The notes: a model not told the origin generated them from the letters alone. DNA of 64,000 nucleotides from Jannaschia seosinensis (GCF_001408515.1 NZ_CYPR01000162.1:1-64000), one strand, 5' to 3'; positions 9,301 to 18,348 are shown, counted from the stretch's first letter. Translations and numbers: made by a program.

Positions 9301-9775
9301 GCGCCTGCTCGACGCGTTCAGCACGGTGAACGGCAACTTCGCGACGCTGTTCCGCCACCTGTTCCAAGGCGGCGAGGCGAGGCTGGAGCTTGTCGAAAGC
9401 GACGACCCGCTGGAGGCCGGGCTCGAGATCATGTGCCAGCCGCCGGGCAAGAAGCTCGCCACGCTGTCGCTCCTGTCGGGCGGAGAGCAGACGCTAACGG
9501 CGCTGGCGCTGATCTTCGCGGTGTTTTTGGCCAATCCCGCGCCGATCTGCGTGCTCGACGAGGTCGATGCCCCGCTCGACGATGCCAATGTCACGCGCTT
9601 CTGCGACATGCTCGACGAGATGACGCGGCGCACCGATACGCGGTTTCTCATCATCACCCATCACGCCGTGACGATGGCGCGGATGGACCGGCTGTTCGGT
9701 GTGACCATGGTGGAGCAGGGGGTGAGCCAACTGGTCTCCGTCGACCTCAAGAAGGCCGAGGCGCTCGTGGCATGA
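6314..9775 (+). CDS. smc: Chromosome segregation ATPase SMC
   Basis: A 1153-residue SMC protein, the ATPase arm of the SMC-ScpAB condensin that organises and segregates the chromosome. The N-terminal head has Walker A 'GPNGCGKS' at residues 31-38. Two long coiled-coil arms rich in Ala/Arg/Glu flank a central hinge at roughly 500-610. The C-terminal head has the ABC signature 'LSGGEQ' at 1054-1059 and Walker B 'VLDEVDAPLDD' from about 1080. The ATG at 6314 starts the canonical 'MRF.RLRLNGFKSF' N-terminus; the frame runs open upstream through the riboswitch region but that is not coding. No scpA or scpB is next to it. It is transcribed divergently from hupE. Length fits the alphaproteobacterial family. 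Confidence 0.96.
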   Translation: MRFSRLRLNGFKSFVDPTDLVIADGLTGVVGPNGCGKSNLLEALRWVMGENRPTAMRGGGMEDVIFAGTSSRPARNFAEVMLALDNADRTAPAAFNDADALDVVRRITRDAGSAYRLNGREVRARDVQMLFADASTGAHSPALVRQGQISELINAKPKNRRRILEEAAGISGLYQRRHEAELKLNAAEGNLTRVDDVVEQLATQLTALARQARQAARYREIGTALRAAEGLLLYRRWREADTGRAAADDALRQRLNAAAAAERFAVRAEAARAAAEAAIPPLREEETVAGAVLQRLSVQRDTLDEREAQARGAIEGLEARIAQLDSDVAREGVLNRDAGESIARLVTEEAALAAAMAGQDDVLAAAQGEAAEAARLLAEREAELSEVTEELARLSARHQSVTRMAEDADKRLARVTAEADGARRQAETAQATLEEAEAQARAAAADQTGAQDAAVAADTALTEAETAREAAQEAEGRTRAERAEAEGAANTLSAEVAALARLLARETGKGESLLDRVRVAPGYEAALGAACGDDLRASELGPEKGEETGWATMPPYDDAPALPDGAELLAAHVTAPPVMGRALGQVGIVAAADAAAMQARLRPGQVLVSREGDLWRWDGFRASAAGAPSAAALRLQQVNRLASLRQELQEVERRADGARAAHDAQAATLTTRKSDEATARAARRDADRALTEAGRRLTQAEGAQGTAGSRLEAARMALSRLEAEILEAREAQRAADAARADLPPLDGARAALETRRTGVEAARMAMMSRRAQADELKREAQSRTTRAAAVTRELAGWRTRLAEADTRLADLTKRRDRADAELTEARAVPATLATQRADLAREIARAETRSSKAADALAMGETALREAVQAARDAERAAGDAREDRARAEARRDAAHEAVAQAEERIAEALDCSPAELLDALGADPDTLPPVEEIEIRVNTLKRQRDALGAVNLRAEEDAREVQEEHDLLTREKTDLEEAIAELRAGIAGLNKEGRQRLLDAFSTVNGNFATLFRHLFQGGEARLELVESDDPLEAGLEIMCQPPGKKLATLSLLSGGEQTLTALALIFAVFLANPAPICVLDEVDAPLDDANVTRFCDMLDEMTRRTDTRFLIITHHAVTMARMDRLFGVTMVEQGVSQLVSVDLKKAEALVA

Positions 9776-9833
9776 CGCCAAGTCCGATGAAAGTGCGGGT
9801 TTCGCCGCGCGCGATTTCGTCTAGTTGTGTCGG

Positions 9834-10610
9834 ATGAAGCTGAACATCGAAGCCGCCCTCTCCTACGAATTCGCCGCGCCCACCGACATGCTCATGCAGG
9901 TCGAGGTCGCGCGCATGGCCGGGCAGGAGATCGTGTCCGACGGGTTGTGGACGACGCCGGTGGAGGATTTCTCGCGGATCTCCGCCGAATCCGCGCTGGG
10001 CACGCGGGCCTGGATGCGCGCCGAGGGCCGTCTCGACGTGACCTACCGCGCCGAGATCGACGTGATCCGGCCCGATTGGAACATTTCCGCTCTGCCCGCC
10101 GTCGCGCCCCGGTTCCTGAACGCCGAGGCGACCTCCTTCCTGATGCCCTCGCGCTACTGTCCCTCCGATCAGTTCCAGTCCTTTGCCGGTGCCGAATTCG
10201 ACGGGCTGTTCGGCGGGGCGCTGATCATGGCGATGCGCGACTGGATCGAGGAGACATTCGAATACGTCGCGGGCGTCAGCACTTCGGCGACGACGGCCCG
10301 CGACACCTTCCTCCAGCGGCAGGGCGTCTGCCGTGACTATGCCCATGTCATGATCGCCATGTCGCGGGCCATGGGCGTGCCCGCCCGGTTCGCCAGCGTC
10401 TATGCGCCATTCGTCGATCCGCCGGATTTCCACGCCGTCGCCGAAGTCTGGCTCGACGGCGCCTGGCATCTCGTCGATCCGACCGGCATGGCGACGCCGT
10501 CGCAGATCGCGATCGTCGGCATCGGGCGGGATGCGGCGGAGGTGTCGTTTTTGACCACGTTCGGTCCCGCGGTGCTGGTGTCGCAGAAGGTGATGGTCAC
10601 GGAGGCCTAG
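9834..10610 (+). CDS. Transglutaminase-like cysteine protease family protein
   Basis: A 258-residue protein with a transglutaminase-like (COG1305) domain in its second half. The catalytic Cys is in 'RQGVCRDYAH' (around residue 165), the His in 'DFHAVAEV' (around 200) and the Asp in 'LVDPTGM' (around 217), the order expected for a papain-fold triad. The N-terminal third matches the beta-strand-rich domain that precedes it in this family. There is no signal peptide or membrane segment, so it is probably cytoplasmic. The ATG at 9834 is the natural start since homology begins at 'MKLNIEA'. The physiological substrate is unknown. It follows smc after 58 bases and converges with cbiB. Confidence 0.85.
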   Translation: MKLNIEAALSYEFAAPTDMLMQVEVARMAGQEIVSDGLWTTPVEDFSRISAESALGTRAWMRAEGRLDVTYRAEIDVIRPDWNISALPAVAPRFLNAEATSFLMPSRYCPSDQFQSFAGAEFDGLFGGALIMAMRDWIEETFEYVAGVSTSATTARDTFLQRQGVCRDYAHVMIAMSRAMGVPARFASVYAPFVDPPDFHAVAEVWLDGAWHLVDPTGMATPSQIAIVGIGRDAAEVSFLTTFGPAVLVSQKVMVTEA

Positions 10611-10618
10611 GCCAGCGC

Positions 10619-11539
10619 TCAGCCCCCGGCCCACAATGTTCCGAATCCCGCGACGACGGCGAGGATCAGAGCCGCGCCCCAGCTTCGCCACAGCACGCCA
10701 ACGGCACGCTCGACATCCGCCGGGCCCGCGTCTCGCCTGCCATGCGCGTTCACCCAAGGGAAAACCTGCCGACGGCCCTCATAGCTTCGCGGTCCCGAAA
10801 GCGCGATACCGAGGAGCGGCGCCATCGCCGCCTCCGGCCAACCCGCATTGGGCGACCGATGCAGGCGGGCATCCTCCGGTACGCGGCGCCACAGGCCGAA
10901 CGCCCCGTGCGCCCCGAGGATTAGGAGCGCCGTCAGCCGCGCTGGCACCCAGTTGAGCACGTCATCCAGACGTGCCGCGGCCCAGCCGAAGGCCGCATGG
11001 CGCGGCGTCCGATAGCCGATCATGCTGTCGGCCGTGTTGACCATCTTGTAGAGCGCCATGCCCGGCAGGCCCGCCACCGCGAACCAGAAGGCCGGCGCGA
11101 TCACCCCGTCGGACAGGTTTTCGGCCGCGCTTTCGATGGCGGCACGGGCGATCTCGGGCTTGGTCATCGCGGTCGTGTCGCGGCCGACGATCATGCCGAC
11201 GGCGGTCCGCCCGTCCCGCAGGCTGCTCCGCAGGCCCGTCGCGACGGCACGGACGTGATCGACGAGGCTGCGCTGCGCGAGCAGGACGGCCGCCACGATC
11301 GCCTCGAGCAGGCCTGCATCGGGGATTGCGGAGACGGCCAGGCCGATGAGCCACGCGAGCGCGCCGAGCCCGATGATCGAAAGAACCCCCTTCATCCGGC
11401 GGAAACTGCCGCGATTGAACCGCGCGTCACACCATCCCACGGCGCGTCCCATCAGGATCGCGGGGTGGGGGATGCGGGACCAGACCGCGTCCGGCTCGCC
11501 GAAGACGGCATCCAGAATCATGGCCGCCGCGAGGATCAC
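10619..11539 (-). CDS. cbiB: Adenosylcobinamide-phosphate synthase CbiB/CobD
   Basis: A 306-residue membrane enzyme that attaches the aminopropanol arm to adenosylcobyric acid (CbiB in Salmonella naming, CobD in Pseudomonas naming). Family blocks: 'DAVFGEP' and 'HPAILMGR' near the N-terminus, 'VGRDT' and '[17 protein letters not shown]' in the middle, and '[11 protein letters not shown]'. Four or five hydrophobic segments are visible. The start is a GTG at 11539 that overlaps the cobC stop codon as GTGA, so the two are probably translationally coupled. It is the last gene of DUF1636-cobC-cbiB. Confidence 0.93.
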   Translation of the reverse strand: MILAAAMILDAVFGEPDAVWSRIPHPAILMGRAVGWCDARFNRGSFRRMKGVLSIIGLGALAWLIGLAVSAIPDAGLLEAIVAAVLLAQRSLVDHVRAVATGLRSSLRDGRTAVGMIVGRDTTAMTKPEIARAAIESAAENLSDGVIAPAFWFAVAGLPGMALYKMVNTADSMIGYRTPRHAAFGWAAARLDDVLNWVPARLTALLILGAHGAFGLWRRVPEDARLHRSPNAGWPEAAMAPLLGIALSGPRSYEGRRQVFPWVNAHGRRDAGPADVERAVGVLWRSWGAALILAVVAGFGTLWAGG

Positions 11540-12462
11540 GCCAGCGCAGCCTCGATCTGCGGCCAGCGATCCGACGGCGGCAGGCCGAGGCGCAGCCATG
11601 TGCGCGAATAGGGGAAGATGCGCGACCAGATCCGGTGCCGGGCGAGGCGATCCCGAAACGCCGCCGCATCTGGCACATCGTAGAGGCGGAACAGGTCCGT
11701 TCCGCCGGCCAGTGTCGCATGTGGGGCCATGAGCCCATCAAGACGGCGCGCATCTCGCGCAAGGCGTCCGCGCGTCGCCTCGGCCCAGTCACGATCCCGC
11801 AGGGCCGCCGCCCCGATCCTGAGCGCCGGGCCGGAGACGGGCCAGGGGCCGAGCGCCTCGCGCAGGGGGACGACGACGTCCGGGTGGCCGATGGCGAAGC
11901 CGAGGCGGAGGCCGGCGAGACCCCAGAACTTGCCGAAGGATTTCAGGACCAGCGTGCCGGGTCTGGCGGTGGCGGCGACATGGCTGACCTCGGGCGCGGT
12001 GTCGCAGAAGCTTTCGTCGATGATGGTAAAGCCGTCGTCAGGGCGGGACCAGAGCCGCCCGTCGGGGTTGTTGGGGTGCACGATCACGCGCGCCGACCCG
12101 CCCGGGCCGATCTCTCGTCCCGCGGCGCGCAGGGCGGCTTCGTGCTCGTTATAGGTCGGCCCCGGAACGTCCACCGGCCCCGGCGGCACGATCAGCGGCA
12201 TGCGCGCGATCAACGCGGACGCCCCCGGCGCCGCGAGCAGGTCGGCCGCGTCCGGGACCTTCCAGAACCCGCGTGCGGCATCGAGCAATTCCGCTTCGGC
12301 CGCGCGATCGGGAAGGCGGGTCCAAGCCTGTGCCGGCAGGTCGGGGAGGGGATAGGGCCGGGGATTGATGCCGGTGGAGAGGTCGAGCCATTCGGCCTCC
12401 GCCCCGCCCCATCGAGCCCGCGCGGCGTCGAGACCGCCGCCATGATCGCGGGGTGCCGTCAC
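11536..12462 (-). CDS. cobC: Threonine-phosphate decarboxylase / CobC aminotransferase-fold enzyme
   Basis: A 308-residue PLP-dependent class I/II aminotransferase-fold protein of the CobC/CobD(Salmonella) type. It supplies (R)-1-amino-2-propanol phosphate for the nucleotide-loop arm that CbiB then attaches. Evidence: '[13 protein letters not shown]' near the N-terminus, 'HPNNPDGR' at about 140, 'IDESFCD' near 155, and the PLP lysine in '[13 protein letters not shown]' near 185. The GTG at 12462 was chosen because family homology begins at '[10 protein letters not shown]'; it sits 8 bases after the DUF1636 stop. It shares a GTGA overlap with cbiB. Confidence 0.92.
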   Translation of the reverse strand: MTAPRDHGGGLDAARARWGGAEAEWLDLSTGINPRPYPLPDLPAQAWTRLPDRAAEAELLDAARGFWKVPDAADLLAAPGASALIARMPLIVPPGPVDVPGPTYNEHEAALRAAGREIGPGGSARVIVHPNNPDGRLWSRPDDGFTIIDESFCDTAPEVSHVAATARPGTLVLKSFGKFWGLAGLRLGFAIGHPDVVVPLREALGPWPVSGPALRIGAAALRDRDWAEATRGRLARDARRLDGLMAPHATLAGGTDLFRLYDVPDAAAFRDRLARHRIWSRIFPYSRTWLRLGLPPSDRWPQIEAALA

Positions 12463-12469
12463 GGGCGGA

Positions 12470-12835
12470 TCATTCCGGCAAGGGCGGGTGGCGGGTGACG
12501 AAATGGCCCTTGATCGCGACGGGCCATTGCCGGAACGGAACCACGCCGTTCGGCTGCTCCGCATGCAGCGCGGCATAGTCCACGATGCCCTGCGCCGCCG
12601 CCGCATCGGGTGTGAAGCGGCCCAGCGTGTAGGCCATCTTGCCGGGTGCCTGGAGCGCGACGTTGCAGGCGTTGGAGCAGCCCATCAGGCAGGAGTGGCG
12701 CCGGACCGTCACCGCATCGTGGCCCACCGCCGCCGCCTCGACCAGAACGGCCAGCGCCTCGCCGTCGCTGGCGCCCGATGCCGAATCCCAGTCGTCGCGC
12801 TTGCAGGTGTCGCAGATGGTGATTGTCGTGGTCAT
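12470..12835 (-). CDS. DUF1636 ferredoxin-like metal-binding protein
   Basis: A 121-residue protein with CxxC at 'CDTCK' (residues 8-12) and a further cluster 'CLMGCSNAC' (around 48-56), a layout like thioredoxin-fold [2Fe-2S] ferredoxins (DUF1636, COG5469). It has no signal peptide. The family recurrently sits next to B12 genes in alphaproteobacteria, and here it leads the DUF1636-cobC-cbiB run, so a redox or metal-related role in cobalamin synthesis is a fair inference but is not shown. The ATG at 12835 follows a GGAGGG ribosome-binding site; earlier in-frame codons are rejected on that basis. Confidence 0.85.
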   Translation of the reverse strand: MTTTITICDTCKRDDWDSASGASDGEALAVLVEAAAVGHDAVTVRRHSCLMGCSNACNVALQAPGKMAYTLGRFTPDAAAAQGIVDYAALHAEQPNGVVPFRQWPVAIKGHFVTRHPPLPE

Positions 12836-13003
12836 GAAGCCCTCCGGTCGCCCGCGCCGGCATAGACCGGGCGGCGGGGCGGGGGCAATCGGCGGGTTCG
12901 CGCCCAAGCCGCCGGTCCGGCAGGTGGCGTTAACCTATGATTAACTCGCGGAGCCAAGAGTCGGCGCGACGAGAGTACAACGTTCAGCGTGGAGGCGCAT
13001 GAT

Positions 13004-13282
13004 ATGCCACAGTCCGGCACCCTGATCCTTGCTATCGGCCCCTGCGAAGTGGCGGCCTCCGATCTGGCGATCTGCTCCCGCCAAGGCGCCCGCCTCATCC
13101 ATGTCACGTCGCGACAGGATGCGCTGCTTTGGGCGCGGGAGGCCTGCCCCGACGTCGTCCTGATCGACCGCGATATCGCGGATGCCGACCCGGAGGAGAT
13201 CGCCCGCCAATGCTGCCGGATCGCTCCGAGGGCCCGCGTCGTCATGCTCGACGCCGAAAGGCCGCTGCTCACGGCGGCCTGA
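13004..13282 (+). CDS. Small receiver-like protein, no output domain
   Basis: A 92-residue protein. Its middle reads like the core of a response-regulator receiver: a hydrophobic strand ending in Asp ('PDVVLIDRDIAD', around residues 50-61) followed by a helix and a second strand 'RARVVMLDAE'. It lacks the acidic pair at the N-terminus and the last helix expected of a full receiver, which usually has about 115-120 residues. The ATG at 13004 was chosen over a GTG at 12989 because GGAGG lies 8 bases before it. No kinase is nearby. It could be a degenerate receiver or an unrelated alpha/beta protein. Confidence 0.6.
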   Translation: MPQSGTLILAIGPCEVAASDLAICSRQGARLIHVTSRQDALLWAREACPDVVLIDRDIADADPEEIARQCCRIAPRARVVMLDAERPLLTAA

Positions 13283-13284
13283 GG

Positions 13285-14277
13285 TCACGCGGCCGCAGGC
13301 AGCCTGTCGCGGTCATGCGGCGCGTCCCAGTCGATCTCCGGGTTGATGGGGATGATCCGGTGCGGATTGATGGTTTCGTGGCTGTAATGGTAATGGCGCA
13401 CGATATGGGCGAGGTTCACCGTCTCGGCCACGCCCGGCCATTGAAACAGCTCCCGCGTGTAGGCCCAAAGGTTCTGGTAATCCATCAGGCGGTGCCGGTT
13501 GCACTTGAAGTGCAGGTGATAGACCGGATCGAACCGCACCAGCGTCGTGAACAGGCGCCAATCCGCCTCGGTGATGCGATCCCCGGCAAGGTAGCGCCGC
13601 TCGCCCAGAAGCTCCTCGATCCAGTCGAGCGCCTCGAATAGCGGCACGACCGCCTCCTCATACGCGGCCTGCGTGGTGGCGAAGCCCGACTTGTAGACGC
13701 CGTTGTTGATGTCCGGATAGACGCGGTCGTTGATGCGGTCGATCTCGGGGCGCAGGTCTTCGGGATAGAAGTCCTGCCGGTCGCCGGTGATCCCGTCGAA
13801 AGCGGAGTTGAACATGCGGATGATCTCGGCGGATTCATTCGACACGATCGTCTGCCGTTCCTTATCCCACAGAACCGGCACGGTGACGCGGCCTGAAACA
13901 TCCGGTTTCGCCTTGATGTAGATGTCGCGAAGGAAGGGAAGGTCGTGCAGCCTGTCGCCGGTGGCGCCCTCGAAATCCGTCTCGAAGGTCCAGCCATCCG
14001 AAAGCATGTCGGGATGAACGGCCGAAACCGCGATCAGATCCTCCAGCCCCTTCAGCTTGCGAAAGATCAGCGTGCGGTGCGCCCAGGGACAGGCCAGCGA
14101 GACGTAAAGGTGGTAGCGCCCTGCCTCGGCCGGAAATCCGCCCTCACCCGAAGGGCCGGGCGATCCGTCGGCGGTAATCCAGTTGCGGAAGCCCGAGGTG
14201 GAGCGGACGAACTTCCCGCCATGTTTGTCGGTATCGTACCAAGTGTCGTGCCATTCGCCGTCGACGAGTTGTCCCAT
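13285..14277 (-). CDS. yqjG: Glutathionyl-hydroquinone reductase (YqjG/PcpF, GST Xi class)
   Basis: A 330-residue enzyme that removes glutathione from glutathionyl-hydroquinones. The catalytic Cys is C63 in 'ACPWAHR', the same position and CPWA motif as in E. coli YqjG. The C-terminal all-helical GST domain ends in 'ETINPHRIIP', also typical. 'TVPVLWDKE' near 143 corresponds to the cis-Pro region binding glutathione. The ATG at 14277 has a GGAGGT ribosome-binding site with 4 bases of spacing. It converges with the receiver-like gene with only 2 bases between them. Cytosolic. Confidence 0.93.
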   Translation of the reverse strand: MGQLVDGEWHDTWYDTDKHGGKFVRSTSGFRNWITADGSPGPSGEGGFPAEAGRYHLYVSLACPWAHRTLIFRKLKGLEDLIAVSAVHPDMLSDGWTFETDFEGATGDRLHDLPFLRDIYIKAKPDVSGRVTVPVLWDKERQTIVSNESAEIIRMFNSAFDGITGDRQDFYPEDLRPEIDRINDRVYPDINNGVYKSGFATTQAAYEEAVVPLFEALDWIEELLGERRYLAGDRITEADWRLFTTLVRFDPVYHLHFKCNRHRLMDYQNLWAYTRELFQWPGVAETVNLAHIVRHYHYSHETINPHRIIPINPEIDWDAPHDRDRLPAAA

Positions 14278-14483
14278 GGTGACCTCCTGCTTCTCTAGCT
14301 CGTGAGGAACTTAGTCTGCGCGGCATGCGGGTAAATCCCGGCCGCCGCAGGCTTCCGGTGCGGCAGCGAACAAAGGTTGACGATTGCCCGCGACGGTGCG
14401 ACAAAACGACCGGCCTCAGCCGTAATCGCGCGCGGCCCCCTCACATCGTCGATCGTCGCAACCTGACCCATAACGGGAGTGTC

Positions 14484-14771
14484 ATGTTTTTCCGTCCGCC
14501 GTCTTCCGCACAGCCCTCCGAACGTCTTGCGGATTGGCTCGGGCGGCATGAACAGCGGCTCAAATGGGCCGCGCTCATGCTCGGGATCGGAAGCACGGTG
14601 TCGATCGTGCAGAACTGGCATCCCTGGCCGATGATCCTGGGATTGCCGTTCTGCCTGATCTGGATGTTCTGCGCTTGGCTGCACGGTGAGCGGCAGCTCA
14701 AATACATCAACGTCCTGTTCACCGCGCTCTATGTCTACGGGTTGACCCGCTGGGCGGTGGTCGGAGCCTGA
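14484..14771 (+). CDS. Small two-helix membrane protein, unknown function
   Basis: A 95-residue protein. An amphipathic N-terminus ('ERLADWLGRHEQRLKW') is followed by hydrophobic segments at about 28-43, 49-64 and 75-93, so it is probably an inner-membrane protein with two or three spans. No family was recognised. The ATG at 14484 is chosen because a GGGAG lies 5 bases upstream. Its 3' end overlaps the end of the convergent 353-residue gene by 37 bases, which is more overlap than usual and limits confidence in one of the two ends. Confidence 0.6.
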   Translation: MFFRPPSSAQPSERLADWLGRHEQRLKWAALMLGIGSTVSIVQNWHPWPMILGLPFCLIWMFCAWLHGERQLKYINVLFTALYVYGLTRWAVVGA

Positions 14772-15796
14772 TCGAACAGGCCCGCCGCGCGCGCCGTGAC
14801 CATGAAGGCACGGGCGGTGCGCGTGTCGGCGAAACGCAGAATTTCCGCATCCGACGCTTCTGCGGCAAACAGGGCGAAAACCCGATCGAACGTCTGAAGG
14901 AAATGCTGGGCGGCGTCGCGAAACACCGAATCGTCGTTCAAGCGCCCCGTCGTCAGCGCAAGGCTGGACCGGTCGCGAACCCCGCCGAGCGCCGCGACAT
15001 CCGGCCCGCGCGTGCCCCCGGCGAAGGCGCGCCAGATCACGGGATCGGCCTGCTGCACCGCGAGGTCGTCCATGTAGATCCCGTCCTGTGCCAGAAGGGT
15101 CAGCAGATCCTGGCTCGCGGTGACGAGCTGCGCCGTCGGGTGATGGTCAAGCGCAGCGCGCAGGACGCGGAAGCCGTCCTGGTCACGCTCATTGTCGGGA
15201 AAGTTCAGCGCACGGATGAAATCCTCGGCAGGCAGGGCGTTCGGATCCGGCGCCACGTCGAGCGCGAACGCCGTCTGCGGCACATTCTCTTCGTCCTCCG
15301 CCTCGGGCTCGGCGGGGGGCGTCGTCTTCAGGGTCAGCGGCTCTGTCTGCGGCCGGCGCAGCACCGCCATCTCCGCCTGCAGGTCCGGTTGCGCGCGCGT
15401 CACGTCGGGGCCTTGGAGCAGGCTCCGGTCAAGCCGCGCCGACCCGGCTTCGCGGCTCTCAAGATAACTGGCCCGCATCGCATCGATCGCGGCTTCAAGG
15501 CGACTGCTCTCTTCGCGCATGACGCGGGCGGTGCGCGCGGCAGAGGCGGCGACCCAGATCAGCGCGACCGGCAGACCGACCCCCAGAATGGTCATCATCA
15601 GGCCGAGCGGATCGGCCGCGGACAGGCGCGCCTGTCCGGCCGGGATCATCACGAAGAACCAGATCATGAACCCGATCCAGACGAGCGTCAGCACCAGCGC
15701 GACGGTCTCGATCAAGGACAGGCCGCCGCGGGGCGGGCGACCCGATCGCATCACCGGCCCGTCGCGTCCGGCCGGCCCGGATCGTTCGTCGCTCAC
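14735..15796 (-). CDS. Conserved membrane-anchored protein, unknown function
   Basis: A 353-residue protein with two adjacent transmembrane helices near the N-terminus (about residues 28-52 and 65-85), then a short coiled region, an acidic linker ('[10 protein letters not shown]') and a soluble C-terminal domain of about 170 residues. The N-terminal half resembles proteins seen only in Rhodobacterales, but no function is known to me. The start is a GTG at 15796 that overlaps the greA stop as GTGA, so it is likely co-translated with greA. Confidence 0.75.
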   Translation of the reverse strand: MSDERSGPAGRDGPVMRSGRPPRGGLSLIETVALVLTLVWIGFMIWFFVMIPAGQARLSAADPLGLMMTILGVGLPVALIWVAASAARTARVMREESSRLEAAIDAMRASYLESREAGSARLDRSLLQGPDVTRAQPDLQAEMAVLRRPQTEPLTLKTTPPAEPEAEDEENVPQTAFALDVAPDPNALPAEDFIRALNFPDNERDQDGFRVLRAALDHHPTAQLVTASQDLLTLLAQDGIYMDDLAVQQADPVIWRAFAGGTRGPDVAALGGVRDRSSLALTTGRLNDDSVFRDAAQHFLQTFDRVFALFAAEASDAEILRFADTRTARAFMVTARAAGLFDQAPTTAQRVNP

Positions 15797-16263
15797 TTGT
15801 AGGTGACCGACGCGATCTCGTAATCCCGTACGCCGCCGGGGGTGCGGACCTCGACGCTGTCGCCCTCGTCCTTCCCGATCAGGGCGCGGGCAATCGGCGA
15901 CTTGATGTTGAGCAGCCCGTTCTCGATGTCGGCCTCCTGCTCGCCGACGATCTGATAGGTCTTCTCCTCCTCCGTCTCCTCATCGACGATGGTGACGGTG
16001 GCGCCGAACTTGATCGACCCCGACAGCTTGCTCGGGTCGATCACGTCGCCCAGCGAGATCAGACCCTCGAGTTCCTTGATGCGGCCCTCGATGAAGGACT
16101 GCTTCTCGCGCGCGGAATGATATTCCGCGTTCTCCGAAAGGTCGCCATGTTCGCGCGCCTCGGAAATGGCGCGGATGATGGCGGGGCGCTCCTCCGATTT
16201 GAGGTGCTTGAGCTCGGTCTGCAGGGCTTTCATGCCCCGCGGTGTCATCGGAAACTTTTCCAC
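15793..16263 (-). CDS. greA: Transcription elongation factor GreA
   Basis: A 156-residue GreA, which enters the secondary channel of RNA polymerase and stimulates cleavage of backtracked transcripts. The N-terminal coiled coil carries the functional acidic tip '[18 protein letters not shown]' (about residues 36-54, with the D/E pair), and the C-terminal FKBP-like domain has '[10 protein letters not shown]' and 'GDSVEV'. Two GTG codons stand in tandem at 16266 and 16263; the second is preferred since it has the better distance (7 bases) to AGGAG and gives the usual 'MEK.PMT' start. It is followed by an overlapping membrane-protein gene. Confidence 0.96.
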   Translation of the reverse strand: MEKFPMTPRGMKALQTELKHLKSEERPAIIRAISEAREHGDLSENAEYHSAREKQSFIEGRIKELEGLISLGDVIDPSKLSGSIKFGATVTIVDEETEEEKTYQIVGEQEADIENGLLNIKSPIARALIGKDEGDSVEVRTPGGVRDYEIASVTYK

Positions 16264-16416
16264 CACATCTCTCCTGCGCGGGGCACGATCTGTCCCGGTC
16301 CTCCGGTTCCGGGGACCGTATCGATGCCGAAAGACAGGTGCAACGGCCCCGCCACGATGCCGGCCGCGGACACCTCCGCGTGATGTGACGCCCCTGCGCC
16401 GCCGGTCCCGATCCGG

Positions 16417-16575
16417 TCAGAAGGTGCGCGAGACGCCCATCCCGACGCTGCCGCTGATGACGGGGCCCGTACGGGGCGCCGCCTCGTCCTCGACTTGGGA
16501 GGGCGGCACGGGCGGGCCGTCCACGCCGCAGGCCGCCAGCCATGCCGTCAGCGCGAGGGGGATCAACCGAATCAT
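16417..16575 (-). CDS. 52-residue lipoprotein attached to argH
   Basis: A very short gene. The protein starts '[16 protein letters not shown]', with a positively charged n-region, a hydrophobic core and a lipobox LAAC (Cys at residue 16), so the mature lipoprotein is only about 37 residues, rich in Pro and acidic residues, ending 'GMGVSRTF'. The ATG at 16575-16573 overlaps the argH stop as ATGA, which argues for translation. In my knowledge small lipoproteins follow argH in other Rhodobacterales, usually before lysA; here greA follows instead. Function unknown. Confidence 0.75.
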   Translation of the reverse strand: MIRLIPLALTAWLAACGVDGPPVPPSQVEDEAAPRTGPVISGSVGMGVSRTF

Positions 16576-17972
16576 GCCAGCCGCTCCATCCAGCGCGCGA
16601 CCTGGGCGCGGACATTGTCGGGCGCGGTACCACCATAGGAGGTGCGCGACGCGACCGAATTGTGCACGCCGAGCACGCCGAACACGTCGTCCGTGATGCC
16701 GTCATGGACCGACCGCATGTCCGCCAGTGTCAGGTCCGGCAGGTCGGCGCCGCGATCTTCGGCCATCTTCACCAGCGCGCCGGTGACGTGATGCGCCTCG
16801 CGGAAGGGCAGGCCCAACTCCCGCACCAGCCAGTCGGCGAGATCCGTCGCCGTCGAAAAGCCCGAGGCCGCCGCCGCCTCGAGGTTTTCCCGCTGGGCGG
16901 TCATGTCGCCCACCATCCCCGTCATCGCCGCCAGCGCCAGCATCAGCGCGTCGGCCGCGTCGAAAACCTGCTCCTTGTCCTCCTGCATGTCCTTCGAATA
17001 GGTCAGCGGCAGTCCCTTCATCACAGTGGTCAGCGCCACCTGCGCCCCGAAGATGCGGCCGATCTTGGCACGCAGCAATTCGGCCGCGTCGGGGTTCTTC
17101 TTCTGCGGCATGATCGAGGATCCGGTCGTCCAGCGATCCGAGAGGGCCACGAAGCGGAACTGCGCCGAGGACCAGATCACCAGCTCCTCCGCCAGCCGGC
17201 TCAGATGCATCGCGCAGATCGTCGACGCGCCGAGGAATTCCAGCGCGAAATCCCGGTCCGAGACCGCGTCGAGCGAGTTGGCGGCGGGCCTGTCGAACCC
17301 GAGCGCGGCGGACGTCATCTCCCGGTCGATCGGAAACGACGTTCCGGCCAGCGCGGCGGTGCCCAGCGGGCATTCGTTCATCCGCCGGCGCGCATCCTCG
17401 AACCGCGACAGGTCACGGGCGAACATCTCGGCATAGGCCAGCATGTGATGGCCCCACGTCACCGGCTGCGCGGTCTGCAGATGGGTGAAGCCCGGCATGA
17501 CCCAATCCGCGCCCGCCTCGGCCTGACCCACCAGCGCCGAGAGCAACCGGGGCAGTGCGTCGATGGCCGCATCGCACTGGTCGCGCACCCACATCCGAAA
17601 ATCGAGCGCCACCTGGTCGTTGCGCGACCGCGCCGTGTGAAGGCGCCCCGCCGCCGGGCCGATCAGCTCCGTCAGCCGCGCTTCCACGTTCATGTGGATG
17701 TCCTCCAGCGCGGTGGAGAACTCGAACGTCCCCGCCTCGATCTCCGACAGGACCGTCAGAAGTCCCTCGCGGATCGCCTCGGCATCGGCCTCGGTAACGA
17801 TCCCCTGCGCAGCCAGCATCGCGGCATGCGCGCGGCTCCCCTCGACGTCCTGGCGCGCAAGCCGGCGGTCGAACCCGATCGAGGCGTTGATCGCCTCCAT
17901 GATCGCGTCGGGACCTTCGGCAAAGCGGCCGCCCCACATCGCGTTGGAACCGGTCTGGGATGTCTCGGACAT
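16572..17972 (-). CDS. argH: Argininosuccinate lyase
   Basis: A 466-residue fumarase/aspartase-superfamily lyase that makes arginine and fumarate from argininosuccinate, the last step of arginine synthesis. The superfamily signature '[12 protein letters not shown]' contains the catalytic serine loop at about residues 279-290; '[10 protein letters not shown]' (about 110-119) and 'HLQTAQP' (about 160-166) also match. The ATG at 17972 starts the typical 'MWGGRF' region within 12 residues. Full length. It is transcribed away from accA across a 376-base gap and shares ATGA with the small lipoprotein gene. Confidence 0.97.
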   Translation of the reverse strand: MSETSQTGSNAMWGGRFAEGPDAIMEAINASIGFDRRLARQDVEGSRAHAAMLAAQGIVTEADAEAIREGLLTVLSEIEAGTFEFSTALEDIHMNVEARLTELIGPAAGRLHTARSRNDQVALDFRMWVRDQCDAAIDALPRLLSALVGQAEAGADWVMPGFTHLQTAQPVTWGHHMLAYAEMFARDLSRFEDARRRMNECPLGTAALAGTSFPIDREMTSAALGFDRPAANSLDAVSDRDFALEFLGASTICAMHLSRLAEELVIWSSAQFRFVALSDRWTTGSSIMPQKKNPDAAELLRAKIGRIFGAQVALTTVMKGLPLTYSKDMQEDKEQVFDAADALMLALAAMTGMVGDMTAQRENLEAAAASGFSTATDLADWLVRELGLPFREAHHVTGALVKMAEDRGADLPDLTLADMRSVHDGITDDVFGVLGVHNSVASRTSYGGTAPDNVRAQVARWMERLA

Positions 17973-18348
17973 GGGGGCCTCGTCGTGCGGATTGTTCGGG
18001 ATTGGATACAGTCTCGGCCCGCTGGCGACCAGCCCGGCGGATCGCGCGCAATTGAAGAAAACTCTCGGGACACGGGGCGGCAGGGTTAAGATTCCCGCGA
18101 GATCCGGCGAACAGGGTGGCCAATGCACGCCACGCATCGCTGCCACGGGGGCCGACATCCTGAACGGTTTCGCTCTCCGGCGCACCTGTCCGCGCCCCGG
18201 CCGCCCATGGCGAATGCGTGATAAAGATTGTCGCTTTGCCGGAACAGGTGGTCGTCCACGCCGGTCCCCGCGGCCGTGCCATGTTGCATCGCATCGCCGC
18301 CCCGGCCATATCGGACCGCATGACGGGCCGAACGGGGACCAATCCAAG
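17973..18348. other. Divergent promoter region argH / accA
   Basis: A 376-base gap between the starts of argH (minus) and accA (plus). It should hold both promoters. I could not place a confident -35/-10 pair, an arginine-repressor-like palindrome or a small gene with a ribosome-binding site in it. Confidence 0.4.

Noticed and set aside
6701-9367. Long open frame opposite smc (888 codons)
   Set aside because: It is an antisense shadow produced by the high GC third positions of smc; no motif, no ribosome-binding site, and smc is a clear, complete gene.
18086-18289. Small minus-strand frame in the argH-accA gap
   Set aside because: No ribosome-binding site and no plausible protein features.
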